Assembly (NCBI RefSeq): GCF_016056305.1 | Contig: NZ_JAECZC010000040.1 | Coordinates: 1-47,465 of the forward strand | Length of the DNA stretch: 47,465 nt | Source of the DNA: Amazonocrinis nigriterrae CENA67 | GTDB lineage: Bacteria; Cyanobacteriota; Cyanobacteriia; Cyanobacteriales; Nostocaceae | Reading direction: 5' to 3' | In this document: piece by piece, positions 7,538 through 17,710 of the stretch | Numbering within the stretch: the stretch's first letter is position 1 | Layout of the letters: each line of letters opens with the position of its first letter | Notes under the pieces: model-generated | What the model was told of the DNA's origin: nothing | Database searches by the model: none | Seen by the model: the letters and a program-made list of their open reading frames with translations, nothing else | Program-made: the position numbers and the translations under genes

Positions 7538-8943
7538 ACTTTTTAAGCTTGATTTTTGGCGTTTTCTCAAATATTACAAAATTTATGTACACCAGGTTTT
7601 TCTAATTGGTCATCTGTATTTATACTCAACATCTACCATAATATGTTAAATATAGTCTTAGTGTATAAAATACGACTTAATTTATAGTTTATAATTTCAT
7701 CTGGAATTAGATAGAAAAAGGTCTATTCCAAAAGATAGAAACCAAAATTGTCACTATGTTTTTTTAGCAATTTACGTCAAAAAAGATGTTGTATCATCAT
7801 AATTAGGTTATGGTTTGATAACATTTTTAGCTAAACACTTAATTACTTAGTTACAAATAAAACTTCAATCACTATTAAACTAAAATATATAAAAAGTTGC
7901 TCTAAGCATTTCATAGTATGCTTCCAAGCGTTTTATCTAATTAGAAGGCAAACAAAAAAACAGTAACAATACTTAAATATTTCGTGATCTATCTTAAAAA
8001 AATGTTAAATTAATCACATATAAGTATATAAAAGTTAAATTATTTTTTAAATTACATAAAACCACGGATGTCTTTTTTCATGAAAATATTAAAAAATGAT
8101 TAACCAGGTTAAGTTTTGCTATGCAAGCTTAACTCAACGTAATCTCATACAACACTGCACACATAAGCTAATGCGCTTACATATTGCAGTATTTTCTGTG
8201 AAGATCGTTCGTCATCATGAGCCTGTACGTTACTTTGGTTTCCAAACTTATGACGCCTTCTAGGCGGCTTAAGCTAGAGTAGCAAGTGGCGCTCATTAAT
8301 CATTAGTCTTTTGTAAACACAAATGATTAATAACGAATGACAAAGATAGAAGTCTGAGCATGGGCTTGCAACTATCATAACTTCATAGATAAACTTCATA
8401 AGTCAGTATGTAATTTAAATGCATAACAGCTTAATAACCTTGTTGAAGTTGTGAAAATACTTTGTTGAAATCAAAATTTTACAATTCATTTAGGGCTACC
8501 CTAGTGGCAGTAAATGTGAGTTTTACACCCTATTAAGTGTAGTGCAACAGCTAATTTGGTTAAAGCTAAACCACTGAAATACAAGGCGCGAAACGTTGAA
8601 GCAAGTAAAAGTTCCCCAAGCGCCATTCATGAAATGTCGGCAATACAAAAGTATAGTTACTCAACCAAGTTCAGCCTTTTGATCTACATTACTCTTTGGC
8701 AATGAATTTTGTAGATTTAAACAAATATCTCCAAATAGAGTTCAGTTTTAGTTAGAGTTCAGTTCTTATCAAGTTCTGTGTAGGCTAAAGCTTAGATGTG
8801 GTATCACTAGGATTTTAAGACATAATTTAAATCCTCAAGAATTCCATAGCTAAAGTTTTGCAGATAAGAGAGTGACACAAATATCTGCTAACAACTATTA
8901 GCAAGAAAATTGATTCTGTTTCTCTGTTAAAAATGGAGTTGTC
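7538..8943. other. 1.4-kb AT-rich gene-free region before the terpene cluster
   Basis: Very AT-rich with no credible ORF on either strand, no tRNA-like T-loop and no transposase trace. It must contain the promoter of the terpene synthase operon. One clear inverted repeat is at 8295-8331. The composition differs sharply from the coding DNA on both sides. Confidence 0.5.
8295..8331. repeat. Inverted repeat in the terpene upstream region
   Basis: Perfect 10-bp arms ATTAATCATT (8295-8304) and AATGATTAAT (8322-8331). The loop has a further TTTGT/ACAAA pairing. It could be a regulator site, or a remnant of the common CATTAGTCATT-type repeats of this group. Confidence 0.5.
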
Positions 8944-9933
8944 ATGAACGAGTTCGTGTGGCCGGAATTATACTGTCCATTTTCACCTCAGATTAATAAG
9001 TATGCTGATGTTCTAGAAGATTATGCCTTTGAATGGGTGCTACGCTTCAACCTTTTACGAGATGAATCAGTTTATCGGCGTTTCAGCAAGGCAAAATTTT
9101 CTTGGCTGGCTGCAAGTACCTATCCCAACTGCGAACTTGAACAACTAAAAATTGCAAATGACTGGTTGAGTTGGTTGTTCATTTGGGATGACCAGTGGGA
9201 CATGTCAGATTTAGGCAAAAAACCTGAATTGCTCAAGAGTTATTACAAAAGGTTTCTGGAAATCTTCAACGGAGCAGAACTGACGAGCGAAGATCTACCT
9301 CTTACTTATGCCTTGAATGACATCCGCCAAAGGATGCTCAAAACAGGGAGTGCAAAATTATTGCATCGCGTCGTTTGCAGCTTTGAAGACTTCTTTGATG
9401 GATGTGTTTTAGAAGCAACTAACCGCGCTCAGGGAATTATACCCAATGTTGAAACCTATACGAACCTACGTAGATTAAGTGTGGCGGGGGATCTAATCCT
9501 TTTATGGATTGAATTGTTTAATCCATTTATGATTCCCGATATTTTGCGAAAGCACGACATCGTTAAGAAACTACAAGAGATGACAATTAACATTCTTGCG
9601 TGGTGTAACGATATCTTTTCTGCACCCAGAGAAATGGCAAGTGGAGATGTTCATAACTTAGTATTGGTACTGCATTATCAACAGCAACTTCCTTTAGAAC
9701 AAGCAATCAAGTTTGCTGCCGAAATGCACGACCAAGAAGTACAAAAGATGATGAATTTAGAAGTATCTATTCCATCTTTTGGAGAAGAGGTAGATACTCA
9801 ACTTGCAAAATACATATCAGGGTGTCATACCTGGATACGCGGCAACCTCGATTGGTATTCTCACTCTGGTCGCTATCAGTCTGCGGAAAAGCTGGATTTA
9901 GCTGTTGGTATGGCTCCAGAAATCATAGTGTAA
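8944..9933 (+). CDS. Class I sesquiterpene synthase
   Basis: Terpene cyclase, 329 residues, expected to ionise and cyclise farnesyl diphosphate with Mg2+. Both metal sites are intact: the aspartate-rich motif D82-D83-Q-W-D86 and the NSE motif N222-D-I-F-S226-x3-E230. The C-terminal Arg310-Tyr311 pair (SGRY), which contacts diphosphate in bacterial cyclases, is also present. It resembles the Nostoc enzymes that make germacrene A or 8a-epi-alpha-selinene, not two-domain geosmin synthases. The product cannot be predicted. GGAG precedes the ATG. The P450 gene follows after 31 bp, and a convergent sensor kinase lies beyond. Confidence 0.93.
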   Translation: MNEFVWPELYCPFSPQINKYADVLEDYAFEWVLRFNLLRDESVYRRFSKAKFSWLAASTYPNCELEQLKIANDWLSWLFIWDDQWDMSDLGKKPELLKSYYKRFLEIFNGAELTSEDLPLTYALNDIRQRMLKTGSAKLLHRVVCSFEDFFDGCVLEATNRAQGIIPNVETYTNLRRLSVAGDLILLWIELFNPFMIPDILRKHDIVKKLQEMTINILAWCNDIFSAPREMASGDVHNLVLVLHYQQQLPLEQAIKFAAEMHDQEVQKMMNLEVSIPSFGEEVDTQLAKYISGCHTWIRGNLDWYSHSGRYQSAEKLDLAVGMAPEIIV

Positions 9934-9964
9934 CACTCGCCTCATTTCGCAAGGAAAAATTTTT

Positions 9965-11365
9965 ATGCAACTACCCAATCGTATTAAATCCCCCTCTTTG
10001 CTCCAGAAGATCCAATGGATTTTTGATCCTATGGGATATATGGAAAGCTCAGCCCAGCAATATCCTGACCTTTTCACTGGTGAAGTAGTTGGTTTTGGCA
10101 ACACCCTGGTATTTGTCAGCCATCCTCAGGCAATGCAGCAAATTTTAACCAGCCAAAGAAGCAAGTTTGCAGCCGATGGTAAACTCAACCAAATTTTACA
10201 ACCCATACTAGGGGAGTATTCACTGATTATGTTAGGGGGCGCTCCCCACAAACGGCGGCGACAACTGTTGATGCCCTCGTTTCATGGAGACCGGATGAGA
10301 GCCTACGGTCATCTATTTGATGATATCGCTGCCAAAGTCTTTAGTCAGTTGTCAATAGGCCAAACCTTCCAGGCTCGTACTGCCACGCAGGAGATTTCTC
10401 TGCAAGTGATCTCACAGGTTCTCCTTGGCTTGCATGAGGGAGAACGTTGCGAACAACTCATGCAGTTAATAGTATCGATGTTAGATGTCTTTGACTCCCC
10501 ACTGACTTCTAGCTTCTTGTTGTTACCCTTTCTCCAACAAGATTTAGGAGCTAAAAGTCCTTGGGGGGGGTTTGTGCGTCGGCGGCAGCAAGTAAATGAA
10601 TTGCTCCACGCTGAAATTGTTGAACGTCGTCAAAAACTCGATCCAGACCGCATCGATATTCTTTCGTTGCTGATGGATGCAACAGATGAAGCCGGACAAC
10701 CGATGACTGATGAAGAGTTGCGCGATGAAATCAAAACCCTGATGTTTGGTGGATATGAAACCGCAGCAACAGCAATGGCTTGGGCATTGTATTGGATTCA
10801 CCGCAAGCCTGAAGTCAAAGAAAAACTGCTCCAAGAATTGGATACCCTGGGCGATTCGCCTGACCCGATGACCATTTTCCGACTACCTTATCTCACAGCT
10901 ATCTGTAATGAAACTTTACGGATTTACCCGATTGTAATGTTGACGTTGCCCACGTTAGTGCAAGAACCCGTTGACATACTAGGATACTCATTAGAGCCAG
11001 GTACCGTAGCAGTTGGCTCCATCTACCTTATGCATCAGCGTGAGGATTTATATCCCCAACCTAAAGAGTTTCGCCCAGAACGCTTTCTAGAGCGCCAATT
11101 TACTCCCTATGAATTTATGCCTTTTGGTGGCGTTCGTCGCTGTATTGGTGAGGCTATGGCTATTTTTGAAATGAAGGTAGTTTTGGCAAAAATCCTGTCT
11201 ACTTATGAACTCGCACTAGTTGAGCAGCGGCCAGTACGGCCTCAACGTCGAGGTGTTACCCTTGCACCGACCAGTGGCATCAAATTAGTGATTACAGGGC
11301 GGCGTCAGCGTCAAAAATCTCCGATGACTACGGCAACTACACCCACCCCATTAGTAGGTCGCTAA
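9965..11365 (+). CDS. Cytochrome P450, CYP110-like, terpene-cluster oxygenase
   Basis: Heme monooxygenase, 466 residues, soluble bacterial type that needs a ferredoxin partner (none in the window). Landmarks: the I-helix segment FGGYETAATAM with Glu265-Thr266, the ExxR pair Glu316-Arg319 in NETLRIYP, the PERF motif (FRPERFLERQF), and the heme loop FMPFGGVRRCIGE with ligand Cys393. The C-terminal ~25 residues are Thr/Pro-rich and look non-essential. It sits 31 bp after the terpene synthase in an apparent operon. In Nostoc such a neighbour P450 oxidises the terpene product, so the same role is likely here. Confidence 0.92.
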   Translation: MQLPNRIKSPSLLQKIQWIFDPMGYMESSAQQYPDLFTGEVVGFGNTLVFVSHPQAMQQILTSQRSKFAADGKLNQILQPILGEYSLIMLGGAPHKRRRQLLMPSFHGDRMRAYGHLFDDIAAKVFSQLSIGQTFQARTATQEISLQVISQVLLGLHEGERCEQLMQLIVSMLDVFDSPLTSSFLLLPFLQQDLGAKSPWGGFVRRRQQVNELLHAEIVERRQKLDPDRIDILSLLMDATDEAGQPMTDEELRDEIKTLMFGGYETAATAMAWALYWIHRKPEVKEKLLQELDTLGDSPDPMTIFRLPYLTAICNETLRIYPIVMLTLPTLVQEPVDILGYSLEPGTVAVGSIYLMHQREDLYPQPKEFRPERFLERQFTPYEFMPFGGVRRCIGEAMAIFEMKVVLAKILSTYELALVEQRPVRPQRRGVTLAPTSGIKLVITGRRQRQKSPMTTATTPTPLVGR

Positions 11366-11376
11366 CCTAAAATGAC

Positions 11377-11462
11377 GCTGGTGTGGATTGGGGAAAATTC
11401 TTACCTTGACCCCACCAGCTTTATCAGGCACGAAGCAAGGCTTTTCCCTCTTGCCTTGTGCC
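11377..11462. terminator. Two hairpins between convergent P450 and dual kinase
   Basis: First hairpin: GCTGGTG (11377-11383) with CACCAGC (11413-11419), followed by TTTATC, oriented for the P450 transcript. Second hairpin: GGCA plus CAAGGC (11427-11441) with GCCTTG plus TGCC (11453-11462). Together they may act as a bidirectional stop between the two 3' ends. Confidence 0.5.
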
Positions 11463-11494
11463 TCCTATTTATAAATAATCCGACGGACATGATC

Positions 11495-14400
11495 TTACTG
11501 TCGCAGGGGAATCTCAATGACAAACTCAGTTCCTTTTCCCAGAGTAGAATTACAGGTTAACTGACCTTTGTGTTTATCCACAACCACTTGATAGCTAATT
11601 GACAACCCCAATCCTGTACCACTACCAATGGGCTTAGTAGTAAAAAATGGGTCAAAAATTTTCTGACACACCTTGGCAGTCATGCCACCACCGTTATCAG
11701 CGATGCAAATCCTTAAAGTATTAGAGTCTCCTAGCTCAGTGCTAATATGAATTTGCGGTTTGTTAGTTGTTTTTGTTTTACCCACTGACCACTGACTCTT
11801 GACTAATGACTCTTCAAGTGCATCAATGGCATTACTGAGGATATTCATAAACACTTGATTGAGTTGACCAGGGTAACAACTGACTAGTGGTAGTTGCCCA
11901 TATTTTTTAATCACCTCAATTTCCTGGCGATCGCTCTTTTCTTTGAGTCGATGCTGCAAGATCATTAAGGTGTTATCAATACCTTCATGAATATCCACAG
12001 GCTTCATTTCTGCTTCATCAAGGCGGGAGAAATTGCGTAAACCCAAAACAATATTGCGAATACGTGAACTCCCAACTTTCATGGAATCGAGAATTTTCGG
12101 CAAGTCTTGTGCCAAAAAATCTGCGTCAATCTCTAAGGCTTTCTCTTGAACTAGCTCTGAAGGATTGGGGTATTCCTGTTGATAGATAGAAATCAAATCC
12201 AGTAAATCTTGTACATATTCACTGGCATGAGCGATGTTGCCATGAATAAAATTGATCGGGTTATTAATTTCATGGGCAATTCCCGCCACCATTTCCCCCA
12301 AGGAAGACATTTTTTCACTTTGAATCAATTGGCTTTGGGTATTTTGCAATTCCAAGAGTGCTTGTTGTAAGCGTTGATTGTTGTCGTTCAGTTCGGTTGT
12401 TCTTTCGGCTACTTTCTCCTCTAAAGTATGGTTATATTCCTCTAAGTCTTGATTGGCCTGAGCCAAATTCTTATAAAGGATGGCATTTTCTAGGGAAATT
12501 GCTGCTTGGGTGGTGAGGAGTTTGAGGACTTCGAGACGATCGCGTGTAAATGCTACCGTGGTCAGATTATTTTCCAGGTAAAGAATACCCAGCAATTTAC
12601 CTTGATTGATAATTGGGATACATAATAGGCTCTTGGGTTGCTCGCTCATAATGTAGCGATCGCTGGCTAGGAAAGCAACAGCTTTCACATCATCAATCAC
12701 GAAGATTTCCCTAGTACGTTTAACGTAGTTAATTAAAGTAATGGGGATATCACTACTAGACTCTAGATGAGTTGATGGAAACTCAGTGGAAATGCACGCC
12801 AATGTTGAATTGGAACTAACCGCAGTCACGGTTAAGCCCAAGCCATCACCTTCACTCAACATCAGCGCGGCTTTAGAAGCACCGGCATTCTCCATTACTA
12901 CTGCCATTAAGGTAGAAAGTAGTTGCTCTAGCTCGATTTCTCCAGATAATGCTTGGGAGGCTTTGATCACAGATGCTAAATCTAGCATCTGGGAAATGCT
13001 GGTGTTAGAACTGATGACTGTTTCGTGAGTGATGGGACTAGATAGAGATATGCTCGGTTCAGTGGTGGTGTGAGTTCTGGGTTGGACTAGTAGTTTTTCT
13101 TGCTGGATGATGGGGGTCAGTAATTGAGGATAGTTTTGCTGTAAGTCGTCTACTTTGGCTTTTGATCCCCAGCGAACGTAGCAATAGTAGGCATCCGTGA
13201 GGTAGGTTTGGGCAATTTTCTGTTTACCCCATCCCAGATAAAACTTGGCAGCTAGTTCGTGGGCTAGCGCTTCTTCGTTGATGTATTCGTTTTCTTTGGC
13301 TAGGGTGATGGCGCGATCGTAATAATCCATCGCTTCTATATATTGACCTAGAATACGATACCGTTCAGCCTCTACAAGATAATATTTATGCAAATAATTC
13401 ATCGGCGCATGATGCGCCCAGTATTGCATTTTTTCTTGATTGGCTTGTACTCGCTCAAGAATGCCATGTTGCTCAGAATCAGCAGCGTCAGCATAAGTTG
13501 CCAACTGTGCTAGAGAATCATAAAAATGGAAAAAAGGAACAACCAGTTGTCCTGTCACAGCAATTAAATACTGTTCTGCCAAAATGCCGTTTTCAACTGC
13601 TTGAGGGAACTGGTGAAATAAGTAACACAGATGTAGTTTGCCAACATATAAACATGCAAGTGCCATGACATCGTTGGTTTGCAAGTGAATAGGCAGCATT
13701 TTTTCCTCATCGTAGGCTTCACCGATTAAACGACCAGGATTTTCCACAGTCCCTAACAAGTTCAAGACTATCTGTCGATAAATTTCATTCCAGCTAAATA
13801 CTGTTTCTTGCTTGAGTTGGCTGATGACGTTACTATAATTTGCTATTTCCCGTTCCAACCCTGTGAGTTCTCTACCTATGAAATATCCAGTATAGGAATA
13901 ATTGTTCAGAGAATAGGCTGCAAATTCTAAATCTCCCGCTTCCAGTCCAGTAGAGTAAACCTCCAACAAAGGCTTTAATATTTCTTTAGAATGTTCCTTC
14001 CAATGTCGGATAGCTGAATTAAATACCAGTCGGGTTTTAGTAGTAACTTTTCCAGCATTACACTTAGTCGATAGACTTAAAGCCAGCTTGCCAAATTGAT
14101 AACCAGACTCGATGTCTCCCAATGTACCGCAGAGTATTATCCCGTAAGCAACATAGGCAAAGGCAGACAAGAATACATTGCCATGTTGGAGTGATAAGTT
14201 GATTTGTTTAAAATTAATCAGGAGGAACAGGTGAGCATTGGTTCGAGAGCTAAGAGAAGTTGCACTCGATAGGATACGCATAATTGCTATTGTGTGAGCA
14301 TCCGTCATCTCTGGCAAGTCGATTAAGTCCTGAATGCGTCTGCCAATGAGATTTGATGTTGTTTGTGCCATTGCTAGCTCAACATCAGACTCGCTGGGAT

Positions 14401-17287
14401 TTTCAGGAAACTCTACACCCAACAACTTTAAAAATGATAATGCAGTGTTGACTGCTTCTAGTGCTTGATTCTGTGCCCCACAGGCTTGAATTTTGACTTC
14501 ATAAACTTTTACTTTCTCCAGCAGTGTTTGAGCTTGTTGCAGTACTACTTCTGCTAATTGTTCCATCTGCTCAAAGTCGCCAGCTAGGTATGCCGCCTCT
14601 GCTGCTGTTTCATACAAAGCTAGGGTGAATTCATATTTTGTCTGCCAACTATCATCTGCAAGTAGTTGAATTCCAGTTGTTAAATACTTGAGTGCCGCTG
14701 GATAAGCAGTTGATGCCAAAGCTTTACGTCCAGCAATCAGATTCATCCGTGACAACTGTTCTTTCTCGCTTTGTATCTCAATTAACGGTACTGCTATGTT
14801 GAACTGATTTACCAGTTCAAAAATTCTTTCTTCTCTTTGAACAACTGGAATATTATTCAATAGCAGTTGCCCAATCTTCAAGTGAATTGACTGTTTTTGG
14901 TGTTCTGGAATTAAAAAATAAGCTGCTTGTTGTACCCGATCGTGGATGAATCTATATTGAATTGATTGGCAGTTGCTATGGTTAAATTCTCCTTCTTCCA
15001 AACCGATAATTTGCTCATGACCATCTTGTTCAACAAACTTGTACACTTCAGCTTGCGGTATCACTAGTCCTTCCAGTAACGCTGACCATAAGTCTGAGGC
15101 TGTATCTAACGCAGATTTCTCATGTACAATGGCAAGAGTATTTAAGTCAAATTGGTTGCCAATGCAGGCTGCTAATTTCAGGACTTTTTGAGTTTGTTTT
15201 GGCAACTTCATCAGTTGAATTGTCATAAATTCAACTACATCATCTGTCAAAGCTAAAGACTGAATTTTTGCCAAGTCGTACTGCCAATAACCCAGATGGA
15301 AGTTAAATTCAATTAGTCCATCTTTATGTAAAGCCTTGAGGAATTCATGAGAAAAGAAGGGATTGCCTTTGGTTTTGGCATACACCATTTGTGTGAGAGC
15401 GATCGCTACTTTTTCTTCACACTTCAAGGTATCAGCAATTAAACGATTTAAATCACCTTGTATTAAAGGTGTTAGGGTGATAGTATTAACTGTGGCTCCA
15501 GTTTTCTGAATCTCCTGGAGTGCCAAATCCAAAGGATGTGCTTTTGTGACTTCGTTATCTCGATACGCCCCAATCAGTAAAAGTCCTCCCTGAGTACCGC
15601 TTGCATTCTCTGTTTCACCTACAAGACCAGAAGCTTGGGTTTGAGTTATTAATAATTGAATTAATTTTAAAGAAGCTGCATCTGCCCATTGCAAGTCATC
15701 TAAGAATATCACTAAGGGATGTTCTTTATTAGTGAAGATGTTAATAAATCTCTGCAACAATAAATTAAAGCGATTTTCGGCAGCACTGCCAGAAAGTTCT
15801 GCCACTTCTGGTTGCTTGCCAACAATCAGTTCAAGTTCAGGAATCACATCAATAATTACTTGACTTTGCTCTCCCAAGGCACAGACAATCTTGGTTTTCC
15901 AATTTTGAATTTGAGCATCTGTTTCTAACAGTATTTGCCCAATCAAATCTCGAAAGGCTTGCACCAATGCTGATAAAGGAATATCGCGTTGAAATTGGTC
16001 AAATTTCCCTTTGATAAAGTAACCACGCTGCCGAACAATGGGTTTGTGGACTTCGTTGACTACTGCTGTTTTACCAATGCCAGAAAAACCCGCTACTAGG
16101 ATGAGTTCACTATGTGAGGGGCGTAGGGAGTAGTGAGCCAGCGCCGTCTTGGGGAGCCAGTGCGGTCTTGGGGTTTCCCCAAGTGGAGCATCTGGCGTGG
16201 TTTCCTCCATGAGCGACTGGCGAACCCCAAAGGGGTGAGTGGTGAGTACTGAAGAATCTTTCCCTACTCCCCACTCGCTACTCCCTACTTTCTCTCCACT
16301 AACTCGCTCAAAAGCTGCAAGCAATTTTTCTACTTCTGCTTGGCGACCATAGAGTTTTTCGGGTATGAGGAAACGGTCTGAGATGTCTTTAACCCCCAAC
16401 TCGAAGGGTGCGATTTTTCCTGTCTGTTGCCATTGCTTGCGGCACTCTTCTAGGTCATGTCTGAGTCCGTGGGCACTTTGATAGCGGTCTTCGGCATTTT
16501 TTGCCATCAGCTTGTGGATGATTAGAGACAGCATTGGCGGAATGCTGGGGTTAATCTGACTGACTGTTGGCGATTGTTTGGCAATGTGACAGTACACTAA
16601 CTCCATTGGGTCGATGGTGGTGAAGGGTAACTGCCAAGTGAGGAGTTCAAAAAAGGTGACGCCCAACGAATAAAAGTCACTGCGGTAGTCGATACCTCGA
16701 TTCATCCGTCCGGTTTGTTCGGGGGAAATATAAGCCAGTGTCCCTTCTAAAACATTGGGATTGGTCAGAAATTGAATTTCTCTGGGCAACAGCGTGGCAA
16801 TGCTGAAGTCGATGAGTTTGACTTCCAGCGTACTGGGGTTTATCAGGATGTTGGCGGGTTTGATGTCTTTGTGGATGATGTGATCGCGATGCAATCTCTC
16901 TAAGCTGGATGCTATTTTGATGCCTATATGGAAAAAATCTAACAGAGATATACCATTTCCTTGTTTGCCTCTGTTCTCAATTCCCCAATCTTTGAGTGAT
17001 ATGCCGCCAAAGTCCTCCATCACTAAGGCGTAACCATTTCGGTAGTTTTCTAAGCTTAAAGGTCTGACTATCCCTGGATGGTCTAAATTTTTCGTAATTG
17101 TGTACTGATTACGGAACTGGGCGATTTCATTGAAGGTGGGATATTCATTCCTTAACAGCTTGATGATCACACTTTTTTGGTCTTGTTTTCTGATGCCTCG
17201 ATAAACTAGGGTTTTGCTGCCAGAGTAGATTTGCTCGGTAATGCTATATCCGGGGATGGTAAATATTGTATCGGATAATACTAACAT
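11495..17287 (-). CDS. Giant Ser/Thr protein kinase - ATPase - GAF - histidine kinase
   Basis: 1930 residues, the HstK-type dual kinase architecture of heterocystous cyanobacteria. Order: Ser/Thr kinase (about 10-280; HKDIKPAN with Asp141; DFS replaces DFG; SPEQTGRMNRGIDYRSD activation-loop end), AAA-type ATPase (about 300-640; GFSGIGKT Walker A with Lys406; IFLDDLQWAD Walker B near 533), a long TPR-like helical region (about 650-1400), GAF (about 1453-1600), coiled coil, HisKA with phospho-acceptor His1672 (AHEINNP), and HATPase (GSGTGLGLS). There is no receiver domain. Residues about 330-397 are a repeat-derived in-frame insert just before Walker A. It lies convergent to the terpene-P450 pair; in Nostoc a signalling protein also accompanies such pairs, so it may regulate them. 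Confidence 0.92.
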   Translation of the reverse strand: MLVLSDTIFTIPGYSITEQIYSGSKTLVYRGIRKQDQKSVIIKLLRNEYPTFNEIAQFRNQYTITKNLDHPGIVRPLSLENYRNGYALVMEDFGGISLKDWGIENRGKQGNGISLLDFFHIGIKIASSLERLHRDHIIHKDIKPANILINPSTLEVKLIDFSIATLLPREIQFLTNPNVLEGTLAYISPEQTGRMNRGIDYRSDFYSLGVTFFELLTWQLPFTTIDPMELVYCHIAKQSPTVSQINPSIPPMLSLIIHKLMAKNAEDRYQSAHGLRHDLEECRKQWQQTGKIAPFELGVKDISDRFLIPEKLYGRQAEVEKLLAAFERVSGEKVGSSEWGVGKDSSVLTTHPFGVRQSLMEETTPDAPLGETPRPHWLPKTALAHYSLRPSHSELILVAGFSGIGKTAVVNEVHKPIVRQRGYFIKGKFDQFQRDIPLSALVQAFRDLIGQILLETDAQIQNWKTKIVCALGEQSQVIIDVIPELELIVGKQPEVAELSGSAAENRFNLLLQRFINIFTNKEHPLVIFLDDLQWADAASLKLIQLLITQTQASGLVGETENASGTQGGLLLIGAYRDNEVTKAHPLDLALQEIQKTGATVNTITLTPLIQGDLNRLIADTLKCEEKVAIALTQMVYAKTKGNPFFSHEFLKALHKDGLIEFNFHLGYWQYDLAKIQSLALTDDVVEFMTIQLMKLPKQTQKVLKLAACIGNQFDLNTLAIVHEKSALDTASDLWSALLEGLVIPQAEVYKFVEQDGHEQIIGLEEGEFNHSNCQSIQYRFIHDRVQQAAYFLIPEHQKQSIHLKIGQLLLNNIPVVQREERIFELVNQFNIAVPLIEIQSEKEQLSRMNLIAGRKALASTAYPAALKYLTTGIQLLADDSWQTKYEFTLALYETAAEAAYLAGDFEQMEQLAEVVLQQAQTLLEKVKVYEVKIQACGAQNQALEAVNTALSFLKLLGVEFPENPSESDVELAMAQTTSNLIGRRIQDLIDLPEMTDAHTIAIMRILSSATSLSSRTNAHLFLLINFKQINLSLQHGNVFLSAFAYVAYGIILCGTLGDIESGYQFGKLALSLSTKCNAGKVTTKTRLVFNSAIRHWKEHSKEILKPLLEVYSTGLEAGDLEFAAYSLNNYSYTGYFIGRELTGLEREIANYSNVISQLKQETVFSWNEIYRQIVLNLLGTVENPGRLIGEAYDEEKMLPIHLQTNDVMALACLYVGKLHLCYLFHQFPQAVENGILAEQYLIAVTGQLVVPFFHFYDSLAQLATYADAADSEQHGILERVQANQEKMQYWAHHAPMNYLHKYYLVEAERYRILGQYIEAMDYYDRAITLAKENEYINEEALAHELAAKFYLGWGKQKIAQTYLTDAYYCYVRWGSKAKVDDLQQNYPQLLTPIIQQEKLLVQPRTHTTTEPSISLSSPITHETVISSNTSISQMLDLASVIKASQALSGEIELEQLLSTLMAVVMENAGASKAALMLSEGDGLGLTVTAVSSNSTLACISTEFPSTHLESSSDIPITLINYVKRTREIFVIDDVKAVAFLASDRYIMSEQPKSLLCIPIINQGKLLGILYLENNLTTVAFTRDRLEVLKLLTTQAAISLENAILYKNLAQANQDLEEYNHTLEEKVAERTTELNDNNQRLQQALLELQNTQSQLIQSEKMSSLGEMVAGIAHEINNPINFIHGNIAHASEYVQDLLDLISIYQQEYPNPSELVQEKALEIDADFLAQDLPKILDSMKVGSSRIRNIVLGLRNFSRLDEAEMKPVDIHEGIDNTLMILQHRLKEKSDRQEIEVIKKYGQLPLVSCYPGQLNQVFMNILSNAIDALEESLVKSQWSVGKTKTTNKPQIHISTELGDSNTLRICIADNGGGMTAKVCQKIFDPFFTTKPIGSGTGLGLSISYQVVVDKHKGQLTCNSTLGKGTEFVIEIPLRQ
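16100..16300. repeat. Interspersed repeat inserted in frame in the dual kinase
   Basis: Contains modules also seen elsewhere: GAGCCAGTGCGGTCTTGGG, CCATGAGCGACTGGCGAAC and CTACTCCC-type units. The first module recurs in reverse orientation in cobN (46495-46540); the second recurs at 22822-22842 and, in part, near 17625. The translated product (about residues 330-397) is low-complexity and unlike the ATPase domain around it. The frame stays open. Confidence 0.8.
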
Positions 17288-17394
17288 AGCAGGGAACTCA
17301 CAGTGCTGTTATTCAACTTTAGTATTCCCTGATACCTGCCTTAGGTATCAGATGATGTTACATAAAATTCTGTTTTTGAGCAAAAAGATACAAA

Positions 17395-17710
17395 ATAGGG
17401 CATAGGGCATAGGGCATAGGGGAGGCAGTGCGTTGGGGAGACGACGCCGTGGTGTTAGCGAAGCGCGAGTCTTCTCGCAAGGGGAGACGCTACGCTTTCG
17501 GAGCGTCAGCGGTAGCGAGCTTGCGAGCGTCATCCGTAAGGGTCTTGGGGGTTCCTCCCCCAACCCCAAAGGGAACCCCAAGCCCCCAATCTCCACGACC
17601 GAAGGGAGTGGGGGGCCCGAGTCCCCCATGAGCGATTGCCGCGCATGGTTTCCCAACTTGAGGCGACTGTCGTCGGCTATGCCGACTTGAACACCTGCCG
17701 TCATAGGGCA
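17395..17710. repeat. GC-rich compound repeat island
   Basis: Starts with TAGGGCA units, then GC-rich words (GTAGCGAGCTTGCGAGCGTC), then the module with GGGTCTTGGGGG, ACGACCGAAGGGAGTGG and CCGAGTCCCCCATGAGCG. Open frames across it on both strands are side effects of composition, not genes. Related modules are at 16100-16300, 22741-22850, 43495-43535 and 44535-44560. Confidence 0.8.

Noticed and set aside
7538-8943. tRNA or other structured RNA in the AT-rich region
   Set aside because: No T-loop consensus or acceptor-stem pairing was found by eye.
11372-11560. 62-codon plus-strand ORF after the P450
   Set aside because: It runs through terminator hairpins and into the antisense of the dual kinase.
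11495-17287. Receiver domain expected for a hybrid kinase
   Set aside because: The protein ends directly after the HATPase domain; no receiver-type Asp or Lys motifs are visible.
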